Below, piece after piece: positions 44,126 through 53,543 of a stretch of 64,000 bases of DNA. The position numbers were made by a program, and so were the translations under genes. Source of the DNA: Nostoc sp. KVJ3. GTDB lineage: Bacteria; Cyanobacteriota; Cyanobacteriia; Cyanobacteriales; Nostocaceae. Below the pieces are notes generated by a model. It did no database searches. It saw only the letters and a program-made list of their open reading frames with translations, and was not told the origin of the DNA. The DNA lies in contig NZ_WWFG01000002.1 in the NCBI RefSeq assembly GCF_026127265.1, positions 1,674,001-1,738,000 of the forward strand, given 5' to 3'. How positions within the stretch are numbered: the stretch's first letter is position 1; each line of letters opens with the position of its first letter.

Positions 44126-44641
44126 GTGTACAGTATAGAACACTCTAGTACTCCAATACTAAAAAACTTATTCTTTAAAGGTTTAGCTGCTATAGCCTTA
44201 GCTGGTATTACATTCTCAGCATCTAACACACCTGCCTCAGCTGTATCAGTAATTGATGATAATCCAGGTTCTAGTTTACCATTATTAGGTAGTGAAGGTA
44301 TATCTGATGACGTACAAGAAGCAGTTGCCTTCACACTACCTACAGGTAATAATTATCGCTTTACTGATGTAGCACTGAGTCAAAAAACTTACTTTGCAGA
44401 AACAGATCCTATAGTTGAGATTGTTAACAGCACACCTACTGGTGTTGCAAGTGTTGGGAAAAATATAACTGTTTCAAATGGGTTTCCTTTTACTAACCCA
44501 ACCCCATCTTTTGACATTGATGTAACACAAGTACCAGAACCAACACTACTCCATGAACCTAATACATTACCAGGATTATTTGTATTCGCTGGATTTGGAT
44601 TATTACTATGTAGAAAGAACAAGAAAGAGATGAAAGTGTAA
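44126..44641 (+). CDS. Small PEP-CTERM-anchored secreted protein
   Basis: 171 residues, GTG start. Signal peptide (LFFKGLAAIALAGITFSASN, cleavage near PASA), a mature part with FTLPTGNNYRFTDVALSQ that recalls choice-of-anchor domains, and a C-terminal sorting signal: VPEP, a hydrophobic span (LPGLFVFAGFGLLLC) and RKNKK. This is the PEP-CTERM/exosortase layout. The mature domain is short for the choice-of-anchor class, so a deletion may have taken place. Confidence 0.65.
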   Translation: MYSIEHSSTPILKNLFFKGLAAIALAGITFSASNTPASAVSVIDDNPGSSLPLLGSEGISDDVQEAVAFTLPTGNNYRFTDVALSQKTYFAETDPIVEIVNSTPTGVASVGKNITVSNGFPFTNPTPSFDIDVTQVPEPTLLHEPNTLPGLFVFAGFGLLLCRKNKKEMKV

Positions 44642-44857
44642 CAAGTAGTAGGTAGTAAATTTGTGGCAACGGGACGGGGTGCAATACTGCGTAGGTTTTG
44701 GAATTTCTTGGTTGAGGCAAGGTGTTCTTGAGCAGGGGGAGAAATACAGGCTGGCGTTGAGTTTTTGCCTCCCCTGCCTCCCCTGCCTCTGTTGACCTAT
44801 GTACAGCAACCATTAACCTGTACTGCTGTTACCAAAAATTAATCACGAGGGAATTGA

Positions 44858-46516
44858 CTAGCTTAGAGCTTTCACCAAATATTGTGTCAATGTAAACGCA
44901 TCTACACCCAATTGGGTACGCTCTTGGGCGGCTATTATACCCGCTTGGGAATGCCACCAAGCAGCAGTTGCCACAATATCTTCTACAGGAATCTGTTTAG
45001 TTGCTGCTTGTGCCAACAATCCACCCAGTAGCCCAGTTAACACGTCACCGCTACCGCCACGCGCCAGGGCGGGTGTGCTTTCAGGGACGATCCAAACGGC
45101 ACCTTGAGGGTTTGCGATCGCAGTTCTTGCCCCTTTCAACAACACCACTGCCCCACTTTGTGCTGCTGCTTGCTGTACTGCTTTCACCCTGTCATTTTTG
45201 GCATCAGGGACATCAGGAAACAGTCGCTGGAATTCGCCAGTGTGGGGTGTGAGTACGGTTACGGCAAGACGTTTTTTTAAAGTGGCGATCGCTCCCATTT
45301 GTGCGAGGATATTTAAACCATCGGCATCGAGAATTAAAGGGCGATCGCTCTTAATTACCTCTTGGACAATGGGAGTAGCATCTCGTGTTAAACCAGGGCC
45401 ACAAGCGATCGCATTAAAGGAACTCAGATCGGTGTTTTCTGGTAATTGTAAGTGAGCAATGGCTCCACTTTCCGTCTCTGGACAACCGACAATTAGCGCT
45501 TCTGGCAAGTGTGACACCAAAAGAGATTTCAACGATTCGGGTACGGCAATGGAAAGCATTCCCACACCACTAGCCCTAGCACCCAAACCAGTTAAAATTG
45601 CTCCACCGGCATAGCGCTGCGAACCACAAATTAACAGTAAATGTCCTTCCTGATATTTGTGGGTAACTGGTGGACGAGGTAGGGGTAGAGTAGCGAGTGC
45701 CATTGCTGGCGTAATGCGTTTAATCCTGGGTGCGTCTTTTAACACAGCTTCTACATCAGCTAAAGGAATATCAAAATCGATTAACTCAGCTTTGCCGAGA
45801 TACTCCAGCGCCCGATCTTGGAAGAAAGCTAGTTTCCATAAACCTAAACAAAAAGTATGAGTAGCGCGAATGGCAGTTCCTAATACTTCACCTGTGTTGG
45901 TATGTAAACCTGAAGGTAAATCGATACTATAAATTGGCACAGATAATTCATTTAGCTGATTAATTGCAGAGGCGATGGGATCGGTGAGGTTTTTTTCTAA
46001 ACCAAACCCAAACAAACCATCAATCAACAAATCAGAATCTGGTAGTTGCTCAATTGTTTGATAAATTGGAATGCCCAAACTTTGAGCATATTGCAAATGT
46101 TGCGAAGTTAATTCCTTAAGCTTAGAGAAAGGAGAATAAATCCAAACCTCATCCCCGCGAAAGTATAATTCACGGGCTACTACTAAAGCATCCGCGCCAT
46201 TATGACCGGGGCCAACAAGAATTCCGACACGATATCCCCTTTTTAAAGAGATGTTTGAAGGAACATAGCCCCCCTTATTAAGGGAAGCCAGCGCGGTCTT
46301 CTCCCAAGGGGAGACGCTAAGGGCGATGGGATCTCCCCAAGTGGAGCGACTGGCGTGGGTTGGGGGGATCTCTTGAATGCGACGAGCAATTAATCCCGCC
46401 ACCTTTTCCATCAAAGCTACTACAGGCATTCCCGCAGCAAAGATGCGATCTTCAATATCGCGCATCTGTCCAGCAGTCACTACCACTTGCGAAATTTTTT
46501 CTTGCCTATTCTGCAT
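44858..46516 (-). CDS. nnr: Bifunctional NAD(P)HX epimerase/dehydratase with repeat-derived insert
   Basis: 552 residues; repairs hydrated NAD(P)H. N-terminal epimerase (YjeF_N, about 1-240) has MRDIEDRIFAAGMPVVALME and GPGHNGADALVVARELYFRG, with DGLFGFGL and DLPSG; C-terminal dehydratase (about 255-540) has KYQEGHLLLICGSQRYAGGA, ADGLNIL, LTPHTGEFQRLF, VLLKGARTAIA and ARGGSGDVLTGLL. Between RIQE and YRVGILVGPG there are about 45 extra residues (PTHASRSTWGDPIALS and so on, 46234-46371) encoded by palindromic repeat DNA. The ATG at 46516 starts at the conserved region; the upstream frame runs into a MITE end. Confidence 0.9.
   Translation of the reverse strand: MQNRQEKISQVVVTAGQMRDIEDRIFAAGMPVVALMEKVAGLIARRIQEIPPTHASRSTWGDPIALSVSPWEKTALASLNKGGYVPSNISLKRGYRVGILVGPGHNGADALVVARELYFRGDEVWIYSPFSKLKELTSQHLQYAQSLGIPIYQTIEQLPDSDLLIDGLFGFGLEKNLTDPIASAINQLNELSVPIYSIDLPSGLHTNTGEVLGTAIRATHTFCLGLWKLAFFQDRALEYLGKAELIDFDIPLADVEAVLKDAPRIKRITPAMALATLPLPRPPVTHKYQEGHLLLICGSQRYAGGAILTGLGARASGVGMLSIAVPESLKSLLVSHLPEALIVGCPETESGAIAHLQLPENTDLSSFNAIACGPGLTRDATPIVQEVIKSDRPLILDADGLNILAQMGAIATLKKRLAVTVLTPHTGEFQRLFPDVPDAKNDRVKAVQQAAAQSGAVVLLKGARTAIANPQGAVWIVPESTPALARGGSGDVLTGLLGGLLAQAATKQIPVEDIVATAAWWHSQAGIIAAQERTQLGVDAFTLTQYLVKALS
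46234..46371. repeat. Palindromic repeat inside nnr
   Basis: GC-rich stretch from ATATCCCCTTTTTAAAG to GGTTGGGGGGATCTC with CCCTTATTAAGGG and CTCCCCTTGGGAG-type palindromes, like the cores of the MITEs at 4049 and 32473. It is an exact multiple of three in effect, as the nnr frame stays open through it. Confidence 0.55.
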
Positions 46517-46551
46517 TAGATTTATTCTCGTTAAGGGTAGCGGGGCCTTTA

Positions 46552-46602
46552 GAGGATGTTTTAAAAGTCCTCTGGTCGGTAGCAAAAAGTTTTAAATCCC
46601 CT
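46552..46602. mobile_element. One end of a family A MITE (copy 3, truncated)
   Basis: TTA precedes GAGGATGTTTTAAAAGT, then CCTCTGGTCGGTAGCAAAAAG and TTTTAAATCCCC. This matches the complement of the right end of copy 1 (GAGGTTGTTTGAAAAGT, then CCTATTGTTTGTAGCAAAAA) at most positions. Beyond 46602 similarity stops, so the element has lost its other half. It lies 36 bp before the nnr start. Confidence 0.6.
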
Positions 46603-46672
46603 GTTATTTCGGCGTGTCCATAACACACCCTACGAAACTACTAGAAGAGTTGAAACCTATACTGGTCATACT

Positions 46673-46760
46673 TGTGTGTACACCGTAGCCTTATAAAGGG
46701 GAGGAAACCGGATTTTCTGTTTCCACCCAATACATCGGGGGGATTAAGGGGGGTAATTCA
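46673..46760. repeat. GTGTACACCGTAG-type palindromic repeat, copy 1
   Basis: TTGTGTGTACACCGTAGCC, then GGGGAGGAAACCGG, then ATACATCGGGGGGATTAAGG and GGGTAATTCA. Its complement matches the repeats at 53591-53701 and 60331-60424 (GCTACGGT, GAATTACCCCCCTTAATC). Non-coding, between nnr and the RND genes. Confidence 0.6.
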
Positions 46761-46854
46761 ACTACCACCTTAAGTTGACACCTATAAGCATTGTTATGCC
46801 CTTACCACGTGGTCTATTTACCTGAAAATAGCTGTAATTAAAAATTATTTGGAT

Positions 46855-48186
46855 CTACTTTGTTTGTGCAATTGGCTGCACGTGCAAACCCTCCGTCTCA
46901 TCAACTGTAGGATTGGCAATCAGCGATTCCTTTCCTGTCAGACCGGATGTAATTTCTACTTCAGTACCATAATCTCGCCCAACGGCAACTTTTTGATAAT
47001 GTACTGTTTGGTTTTTAGTTATAGTTGCTACCTGTGTACCTTTGGCATCAATGACTAAAACACTATCAGGCACAACAAAGGGAGGATTAGTGCGGTTAAT
47101 GGCAAACTTGACACTGGCATACATCCCAGGTCGCAGCGCCCCGTCCAAATTATCGATTTTTAGTTGTGTTAGCAAAGTACGAGTATTTGGATCTATGGCG
47201 TTGCTAGTACGTACTACTTTACCCGTAAATACTCGTTGTGGTAACTCTCTGACTGTAATTTGTGCTGTTTGTCCAGTGTTAAGTAAAGCTGATGAACTTT
47301 GGGGGACATTGACGTTCACATTTAGGGCATCGTAAGCAGCAATGGTATAAAGGCTGGTATTTCCAGTATTTGTACTGCCACTACCTGCTGTAATCAGAAC
47401 ACCTGTATTTACGTTACGTGCTGTGACTATTCCCGCGAAGGGAGCAGTGACTTTTTTATAAGACTGCAATATGGTATTACGCTGGTAGTTTGCTTGAATG
47501 GCGTAGGCGTTAGCTTGGGCTACCTTCACATTGGCAGAGTCAGAACTGACAGTATTTTGTGCTGCTTCAACATTGGCAAGGTTCGCCTGATATGTGGCGT
47601 ACTTAGTATCTGCATCTTGTTGAGCTACTGCACCTTGCTTGACAAGAACTTGCCAGCGCTCCCAGCTTTGACGGGCGATTAATAAATTAGCGCGGGCTTG
47701 CTTCAAATCAGAAACACCTTTAGCTAAACTAGCACGGCTTTGCACCACGTTGGCTTGTGCTTGGATTAACTCTGCCTTCGCTTGCAAAACTTGCTGATCT
47801 GTGTCTGGTGAATCGATTTCTGCTAACAACTGACCAGCGCGGACGCGATCGCCAATATCTGCATACCATCGCCGCAAATACCCAGTACTACGAGCATAGA
47901 CGGTGGTTTGATTAAGGGCTACAACACTCCCAGGTAGTTCCAAATTGCTAATACCAGTAGCACGACGGGGAGTCATAACGTTAACTGAGGGGATAGTGCT
48001 AGCTTCCTTGACTGCTGCTTGTAATTCTGACCTTTGGGTTAACCGGGGCAAAATACCTATGGTTAAGAGAGTACCAAAAAAAACAACACCAAGTACAGCC
48101 CAACCAATTCCACCGATGCCGCGTCTTTGTTTTCTAGAAGTCGTTTCTTGTTCAGAATCAGGAGATGGAGGATGTTGAGAATCCAT
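46855..48186 (-). CDS. RND efflux periplasmic adaptor (MFP) subunit
   Basis: 443 residues, HlyD/AcrA-type membrane-fusion protein. One N-terminal TM (GIGWAVLGVVFFGTLLTIGIL, about 26-46), lipoyl halves (VYARSTGYLRRWYADIGDRV and APFAGIVTARNVNTGVLI), a long helical hairpin (about 120-240, Ala/Gln-rich), then beta-barrel and proximal domains (LRPGMYASVKF, VVPDSVLVIDAKG). It joins the RND pump to an outer-membrane channel. It starts 71 bp after the permease gene ends, so the order is permease first; no TolC-like gene is present here. Confidence 0.93.
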   Translation of the reverse strand: MDSQHPPSPDSEQETTSRKQRRGIGGIGWAVLGVVFFGTLLTIGILPRLTQRSELQAAVKEASTIPSVNVMTPRRATGISNLELPGSVVALNQTTVYARSTGYLRRWYADIGDRVRAGQLLAEIDSPDTDQQVLQAKAELIQAQANVVQSRASLAKGVSDLKQARANLLIARQSWERWQVLVKQGAVAQQDADTKYATYQANLANVEAAQNTVSSDSANVKVAQANAYAIQANYQRNTILQSYKKVTAPFAGIVTARNVNTGVLITAGSGSTNTGNTSLYTIAAYDALNVNVNVPQSSSALLNTGQTAQITVRELPQRVFTGKVVRTSNAIDPNTRTLLTQLKIDNLDGALRPGMYASVKFAINRTNPPFVVPDSVLVIDAKGTQVATITKNQTVHYQKVAVGRDYGTEVEITSGLTGKESLIANPTVDETEGLHVQPIAQTK

Positions 48187-48257
48187 AGTTTAGCTGTCCC
48201 ATATTATCTAATTTGCATACATTCAGCAGCTAGAGTCATTACCAATGATGGTAATGA

Positions 48258-51200
48258 CTATTTTGTGAGTTGCTTATGATTGCCTTGGGATGATGACAAG
48301 GAGTATGCGGTGTGTGGATCGGAGAAATTTAAATCGTCATCATCCTCAATAGGACGAGGTTGTTGACGGCGGAATATGCTATACACCACAGGTACAAAAA
48401 TCAGAGTAGCAACTGTTGCAGCTGACAAACCGCCAATTACAGCGCGACCCAAAGGTGCATTCTGCTCGCCACCTTCACCAAGACCGAGAGACATTGGCAC
48501 CATACCAATAAGCATGGCTAAGGCAGTCATTAACACCGGACGCAACCGCGTATATCCCGCCGCTTGCGCTGCTTGATAGGCATTTTGTCCTTCCAGACGC
48601 TGTTCATTAGCAAAAGTGATCATCAGAATACTGTTTGATGTCGCCACACCTATACTCATAATTGCACCCATTAAGGAAGGGACGCTAAAGGTCGTGCCGG
48701 TGACAAACAGCATCCAGACAATACCAGCCAAGGCACTCGGCAGTGCCATCATGATAATTAGGGGATCGAGCCAAGATTGGAAATTTACCACCATTAAGCA
48801 GTAAACCAGCACGATTGCAAACACAAGTCCAAAACCAAGTCCCAGAAAGGAAGAGTTCATTGTTTCCACTTGCCCACGAATATTAATCTGACTACCGTGA
48901 GGCAATTTTTTCTGATAATCAGCGATAATTCGATTCACATCGCGAGCAACTCCCCCCAAGTCACGACCGGAGGAGTTAGCGTAGATATCGAAAACCGGCT
49001 GAATATTGTAGTGATTAACAACTTGCATTACTCTGTCGCGTCTGACAGTAGCCAAATTACCCAAAAGTTGGGGTGCGGTTTGACCGTTGCCAACGGGCAT
49101 ATTCTTGAGGCTGTCAATAGAGTCAATTTTGTACTGGGGAACTTGGACAGCAAGGGTGTAACTCACGCCTTTTTTGGGATCGAGCCATTGGTTGATTGCG
49201 GCTTGACCGCTTGAACTTAAGGAAGTGAGGACGCTATTGGCAACGTCACGCTGCGTCATTCCCAGTTGTTGAGCCTCGGTGCGGTCTACATCCAGGTGTA
49301 ACTCTGGAGCATCGACAACTTGCTGCATATGTACATCTACAGCCCCAGGAACGCGCGTCATCCGGGCTGCAATTTGTTGGGCAATTTCAAAGTTGGCCTT
49401 TGAGTTTTTTAGAGGGCCAGATATTTGCACGTCAACAGCAGCAGGTAAACCAAAATTCAGAATTTGAGTAACAATATCAGCCGGCTCAAAAAAGAAGGTG
49501 TAGCTGGGAAATGTCGCTTTTAATTTCTGGCGGAGTTGCTCGACGTAAGAGAAAGTTGAACCAGATTCTTTTAGTGACACAAGAATATCAGCATCAGCCG
49601 GGCCAATTGTGGCTCCGTTGTAGCCATAAGTAAGGTTAATACCACTGTTGGGTAAGCCGATGTTATCCAGAATTATCGAGAGATTTTCTTTTGGTACTGT
49701 CTGGCGGATAACATTTTCGACTTGGCTGACAATTCTTTCTGTCTCTTCTAAACGAGTGCCAGGTAAGGCACGAACGTGGAGGCTGAACTGACCACCATCG
49801 ACTTGAGGGAAAAAGTCTTGACCGACAAAGGGTAGTAAAACTCCGGCACTGACTATAAAAGCGCCAAATAGCACAAAAACTATGCGGCGGTAATTTAATG
49901 CTGAGGTCAGGACATCGTAGTACCAACTGCGAAATTTCTCAAATACTCGGTTAAACTTCTCGTGTTGCTGCCATATCCAATCTTTCTTATTTGTGGTAGT
50001 GGCTGTAGTTTGGCGATCGCTATGACCATTATGATCCTCGCTTTCTCTGTGCAAGTGAGCTTCATAAGGTAGCAGATAGCTGGCCATCGTCGGGACTACA
50101 GTCCGAGATAGCACATAAGAAGCAAGCATACCAAATACTACCGCCATTGCTAGCGGCACAAATAGGTATTTTGCCACTCCACTGAGAAACACCACCGGCA
50201 CAAAGACTATACAAATACATAACGTGGCAACGAATGCTGGTGTGGCGATTTGCTGCGCCCCATCTAAGATTGCTCGCTTGATTGCTTTACCTTGTCCGAG
50301 ATTTCGGTGGATATTTTCAATTTCTACTGTGGCATCATCGACAAGAATACCAACAGCTAAGGACAAACCACCCAAAGTCATAATGTTGAAAGTTTGTCCC
50401 AAACGACTCATTACGATAATTGAAACCAGCATCGAGAGGGGAATCGATACGGCGACAATTAGAGTGCTGCGCCAACTTCCCAGGAAAATCAAAATCATCA
50501 GCGCGGTGAGAACTGCTGCAATCAATCCTTCTTTGAGAACGCCTTGAATGGAAGCTTTCACAAATAGAGATTGATCGAACAAAAACGCTAAATTCAGTTC
50601 TGGGGGTAAGGTGGATTGGATGCGAGGCAAAGCTTTTTTCACCCGATCGATGATCTCAATTGTCGAGGCACTGCCACTCTTAAGGATACTAAGTAAACTC
50701 GATCGTCTCCCATTCTGACGGACAATGTTCGTCTGCACACCAAAGCCATCTCTTACTTGCGCGACATCACGAATGTAAGTCACATTGCCATTAACTTGCT
50801 TAATTGGCAAGTCGTTGAGCGCTTCCACCACGTCTGGACTATTATTGATTTGCACGGCGAACTCACGAGTGCCTATCTTCATCCCACCCGCCGGTAAAAC
50901 TAAGTTTTGGGCACTAACAGCGTTAGTCACATCTTGAGCAGAAATACCTTTAGCCAACATTGCTTGGGGATCGATATCAACCATAATTTGCCGAGGTTTA
51001 CCACCATAAGGCAGAGGTACACTCGCTCCTTGCACTGTTGCTAACTGGGTGCGGACGAAGTTGGTAGCATAGTCGAAAAGGGCTTGTTCTGGCAAGCTTT
51101 TGCTACTGACACTCATCTGGATAATCGGCACGCTGGAAGCGTTGTATTGAATGATGAATGGCGGTGTAATACCAGGTGGTAAAGGGCGGAGAATTGTTTG

Positions 51201-51539
51201 ACTGACAGAGGTAATTTGAGCGACTGCTGAGGCTATATTGACGCTCGGTTGGAAAAAAACTTTGACAACGCTAACACCGCTTAAGGATTGAGATTCAATG
51301 TGTTCGATGTCACTAACGGTTGTTGTCATGGCGCGTTCGCTAATGGTCACGATTCGCTCTGCCATTTCCTCAGATGTTGTGCCAGTATAAGTCCAAACTA
51401 TACTGACAACCGGAATATTGATTGCGGGAAAAATGTCAACCGCCGTGCCAAATATTGTTATTACACCCAAGATCACAATCATCAAGGCAGCGATCGCGAA
51501 TGTATACGGAAGACGTAAAGCAATTTTTACGATCCACAT
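48258..51539 (-). CDS. RND efflux transporter permease (AcrB/HAE1-like)
   Basis: 1093 residues with 12 membrane segments and two large periplasmic loops. TM4 carries GLSLAVGILVDDATVEIENI, whose Asp pair is the proton relay; TM-flanking motifs such as PTTVSDIEHIESQSLSG-like porter sequence, LIFLGSWRSTLIVAVSIPLS and GMVPMSLGLGEGGEQNAPLG are present. A His/Thr-rich cytoplasmic loop (HLHRESEDHNGHSDRQTTAT, about 497-517) is longer than usual. The pump should export drugs, lipids or other amphiphiles by proton antiport. Substrate unknown. Confidence 0.95.
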   Translation of the reverse strand: MWIVKIALRLPYTFAIAALMIVILGVITIFGTAVDIFPAINIPVVSIVWTYTGTTSEEMAERIVTISERAMTTTVSDIEHIESQSLSGVSVVKVFFQPSVNIASAVAQITSVSQTILRPLPPGITPPFIIQYNASSVPIIQMSVSSKSLPEQALFDYATNFVRTQLATVQGASVPLPYGGKPRQIMVDIDPQAMLAKGISAQDVTNAVSAQNLVLPAGGMKIGTREFAVQINNSPDVVEALNDLPIKQVNGNVTYIRDVAQVRDGFGVQTNIVRQNGRRSSLLSILKSGSASTIEIIDRVKKALPRIQSTLPPELNLAFLFDQSLFVKASIQGVLKEGLIAAVLTALMILIFLGSWRSTLIVAVSIPLSMLVSIIVMSRLGQTFNIMTLGGLSLAVGILVDDATVEIENIHRNLGQGKAIKRAILDGAQQIATPAFVATLCICIVFVPVVFLSGVAKYLFVPLAMAVVFGMLASYVLSRTVVPTMASYLLPYEAHLHRESEDHNGHSDRQTTATTTNKKDWIWQQHEKFNRVFEKFRSWYYDVLTSALNYRRIVFVLFGAFIVSAGVLLPFVGQDFFPQVDGGQFSLHVRALPGTRLEETERIVSQVENVIRQTVPKENLSIILDNIGLPNSGINLTYGYNGATIGPADADILVSLKESGSTFSYVEQLRQKLKATFPSYTFFFEPADIVTQILNFGLPAAVDVQISGPLKNSKANFEIAQQIAARMTRVPGAVDVHMQQVVDAPELHLDVDRTEAQQLGMTQRDVANSVLTSLSSSGQAAINQWLDPKKGVSYTLAVQVPQYKIDSIDSLKNMPVGNGQTAPQLLGNLATVRRDRVMQVVNHYNIQPVFDIYANSSGRDLGGVARDVNRIIADYQKKLPHGSQINIRGQVETMNSSFLGLGFGLVFAIVLVYCLMVVNFQSWLDPLIIMMALPSALAGIVWMLFVTGTTFSVPSLMGAIMSIGVATSNSILMITFANEQRLEGQNAYQAAQAAGYTRLRPVLMTALAMLIGMVPMSLGLGEGGEQNAPLGRAVIGGLSAATVATLIFVPVVYSIFRRQQPRPIEDDDDLNFSDPHTAYSLSSSQGNHKQLTK

Positions 51540-51761
51540 GCAATTTCCTTTTAAATGGGTTTAGCGCTCTACTGTGGCGAAAAAATAAGAATCTTTATTC
51601 TTACAAGTAACTTTTCTCAAGATATTGTATATGACAATTCTCTACCTCGCAAAAATCACCAGCTAAATAAAGCCTCTTTTTTTTGTGGAGTTTTAGGAGT
51701 ATGCATAATCAAGGTAAACCAATAAAGCGATATTCCCACCACAGCCAACCCCGGAAAAACC
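51540..51761. other. Upstream region of RND operon
   Basis: About 220 bp, AT-rich, with AACCCCGGAAAAACCGGGAG, a small hairpin (CCCCGG-AAAAA-CCGGG) next to the dispersed repeat at 51762. Probably contains the RND promoter. Confidence 0.35.
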
Positions 51762-52000
51762 GGGAGCAACGCGAAAAAGTGAGATCATCGTGAAATAGGC
51801 TCTCTTAGGCAGGGGGAGCAGGGGAGTAGGGGGAGTAAAGAGGCATTTTTAGTATTTTTTACGACCGTTACAGACTGCTTCTACACTTGTTTCTTTCTCT
51901 TCCCCTGCCTCCCCTGCCTCCCCTGCCTCCCCTGCTCCCCTGCTTCCCCTGCCTCCCCTGCCTTCCCTGCTTCCCCTGCTTCCCCTGCCTCCCCTGCCTC
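51762..52000. repeat. Dispersed G/C-tract repeat, copy B
   Basis: Read on the minus strand it has the same parts as 5979-6177: GGGGAGGCA/GGGGAAGCA units, GAGAAAGAAACAAGTG, AACGGTCGTAAAAAATAC, CCCCTGCT units, AGAGCCTATTTCACGA and TCTCACTTTTTCGCGTTGC. It has about twice as many purine-tract units, so the array has changed in length since the copies parted. Confidence 0.75.
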
Positions 52001-52151
52001 AGTCTATTCATCCTTATCTGCTCAATGCTGACATCGCTGGAATCTTTGTGTTACAACTTGGCAGATCAATTTGATACATGGAGTGAGTGAATCAGATTTT
52101 GGGAATAATCCTCATAGTGTTTGAAAGCATCGTTTTAGTTAGGCTGACGCT

Positions 52152-53357
52152 ATGAGAGCGCGATTTCTTGGGAAAAAGCGGATTTTTGGCTGTTTATTTA
52201 TTATATTTTGCTGGATTTTGTGGATATGTTCGGCATTAATTCCAGCCTACGCAACGTCTACCGGTTCTATTGATACTCTGCGACAACAGCAGCAACAAAT
52301 GAACCAGCAGCATCAGAGTGTGATTAACGAGCGCGATCGCTTAACAAATCTTCAACAAGAGGCTCAAAAACACCTCACTGGTTTAAAGCAAAATGTGCAA
52401 ACCACAGATAGCTATATTCAAGAGAGCGAATCTCGATTACAACTCGCTACCCAACGCCTCCAGCAGTTGGAAACTGATTTAGCTGTAGCACAACGTTCCT
52501 ACGAGGAGCGGCAAATAGCAACAGTAGCACGATTGCGTTATCTCCAGCGATCGCCAGCATCTGTAGGATGGGCAGTTTTGCTCCAAAGTCAAAATATCAG
52601 CGATTTTATTAGTCGCCGTCATCAGTTGAAGTTAGTCTATCAGGCAGACGAACAAATTTTGGTGAAACTCAACGCCCAAGCAAACCTGCTCAATAAACAA
52701 AAAACGGATGTAGAACAGCAAAAAAACGAAATTGCCTTGATTCGCGAGCAACTGTTAGCCCAAAAAGCCGATTATCAAACTCAGGCTGAGTCCCAATCAG
52801 AAATGATTCAACGTCTCAATAGCGATCGCCTCGCCTTAGAAGCAGCGCAAAATCAGCTAGAAAGAGATTCTAAAAATCTGGAAATATTGATTCAACAAAA
52901 GGTAACACAAGCCAGAGCAAGCGAAGAGACGCAAACAAAAACCAACAGCCGAACAAGTGTCATCATTAGGGGAACTGGTGTAATGGCATATCCTAGCGAT
53001 GCTCCTACTAGCAGTCCCTTCGGCTGGCGGATACACCCCATTCTCGGCTATCGTCGCTTTCATGCCGGCTTGGATTTTGCCGCTAGCTATGGTAGTACAA
53101 TTCGGGCAGCCGATTCAGGAAGAGTGATTTTTGCTGGGTGGTATGGTGGTTATGGCAGAGCCTTAATTATCGACCACGGCAATGGTATGACTACACTCTA
53201 CGGACATACCAGTGAGTTGTATGTTACCGAAGGACAAGCAGTTGAACGCGGACAAGCGATCGGTGCTGTCGGTTCCACAGGTTTCTCAACTGGGCCCCAT
53301 CTCCACTTTGAAGTCCGCCGGAATGGTACACCCGTAGACCCAGCGAATTATCTTTGA
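52152..53357 (+). CDS. M23 peptidase with coiled coil (EnvC/NlpD-like)
   Basis: 401 residues: N-terminal signal/TM (FLGKKRIFGCLFIIFCWILW), a long coiled coil at about 40-265 (QQQQQMNQQHQSVINERDRL and on), then an M23 LytM domain at about 290-400 with HPILGYRRFHAGLDFA, GYGRALIIDHGNGMTTLYGH, and GPHLHFEVR. The zinc ligands (HxxxD, HxH) are all there, so it is likely an active peptidoglycan endopeptidase or an amidase activator at division sites. Confidence 0.9.
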   Translation: MRARFLGKKRIFGCLFIIFCWILWICSALIPAYATSTGSIDTLRQQQQQMNQQHQSVINERDRLTNLQQEAQKHLTGLKQNVQTTDSYIQESESRLQLATQRLQQLETDLAVAQRSYEERQIATVARLRYLQRSPASVGWAVLLQSQNISDFISRRHQLKLVYQADEQILVKLNAQANLLNKQKTDVEQQKNEIALIREQLLAQKADYQTQAESQSEMIQRLNSDRLALEAAQNQLERDSKNLEILIQQKVTQARASEETQTKTNSRTSVIIRGTGVMAYPSDAPTSSPFGWRIHPILGYRRFHAGLDFAASYGSTIRAADSGRVIFAGWYGGYGRALIIDHGNGMTTLYGHTSELYVTEGQAVERGQAIGAVGSTGFSTGPHLHFEVRRNGTPVDPANYL

Positions 53358-53405
53358 ACCCAAAAACCAAGTTTCTCTAGGCTGCAAGTTTTATCACAGA
53401 CATGC

Positions 53406-53411
53406 TATAAT
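53406..53411 (+). promoter_or_regulatory. Likely -10 box of tRNA-Arg
   Basis: A perfect TATAAT, 13 bp before the first base of the tRNA. No clear -35 hexamer is seen at the usual distance. Confidence 0.55.
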
Positions 53412-53423
53412 CTGTAGGACTAA

Positions 53424-53496
53424 GGGCGCGTAGCTCAGTGGATAGAGCAACAGATTCCGGTTCTGTGGGTCGGGGGTTCAAATCCCTCCGCGCTCG
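53424..53496 (+). tRNA. trnR-CCG: tRNA-Arg(CCG)
   Basis: 73 bases that fold as a cloverleaf: acceptor GGGCGCG/CGCGCTC (one G-U pair), D arm GCTC..GAGC, anticodon arm ACAGA-TTCCGGT-TCTGT with anticodon CCG, T arm with GGTTCAAATCC, discriminator G. CCA is not encoded. A T-run (TTTTTT) follows directly and probably ends transcription. It reads the Arg codon CGG. Confidence 0.95.
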
Positions 53497-53543
53497 TTTT
53501 TTATAAATTGCCAAATTATTTGTCACTAACAATTTGGAAGGTG

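Noticed and set aside
44606..44813. Minus-strand ORFs after the PEP-CTERM gene
   Set aside because: They run through a CCCCTGCCT low-complexity tract and overlap the PEP-CTERM gene; no family pattern.
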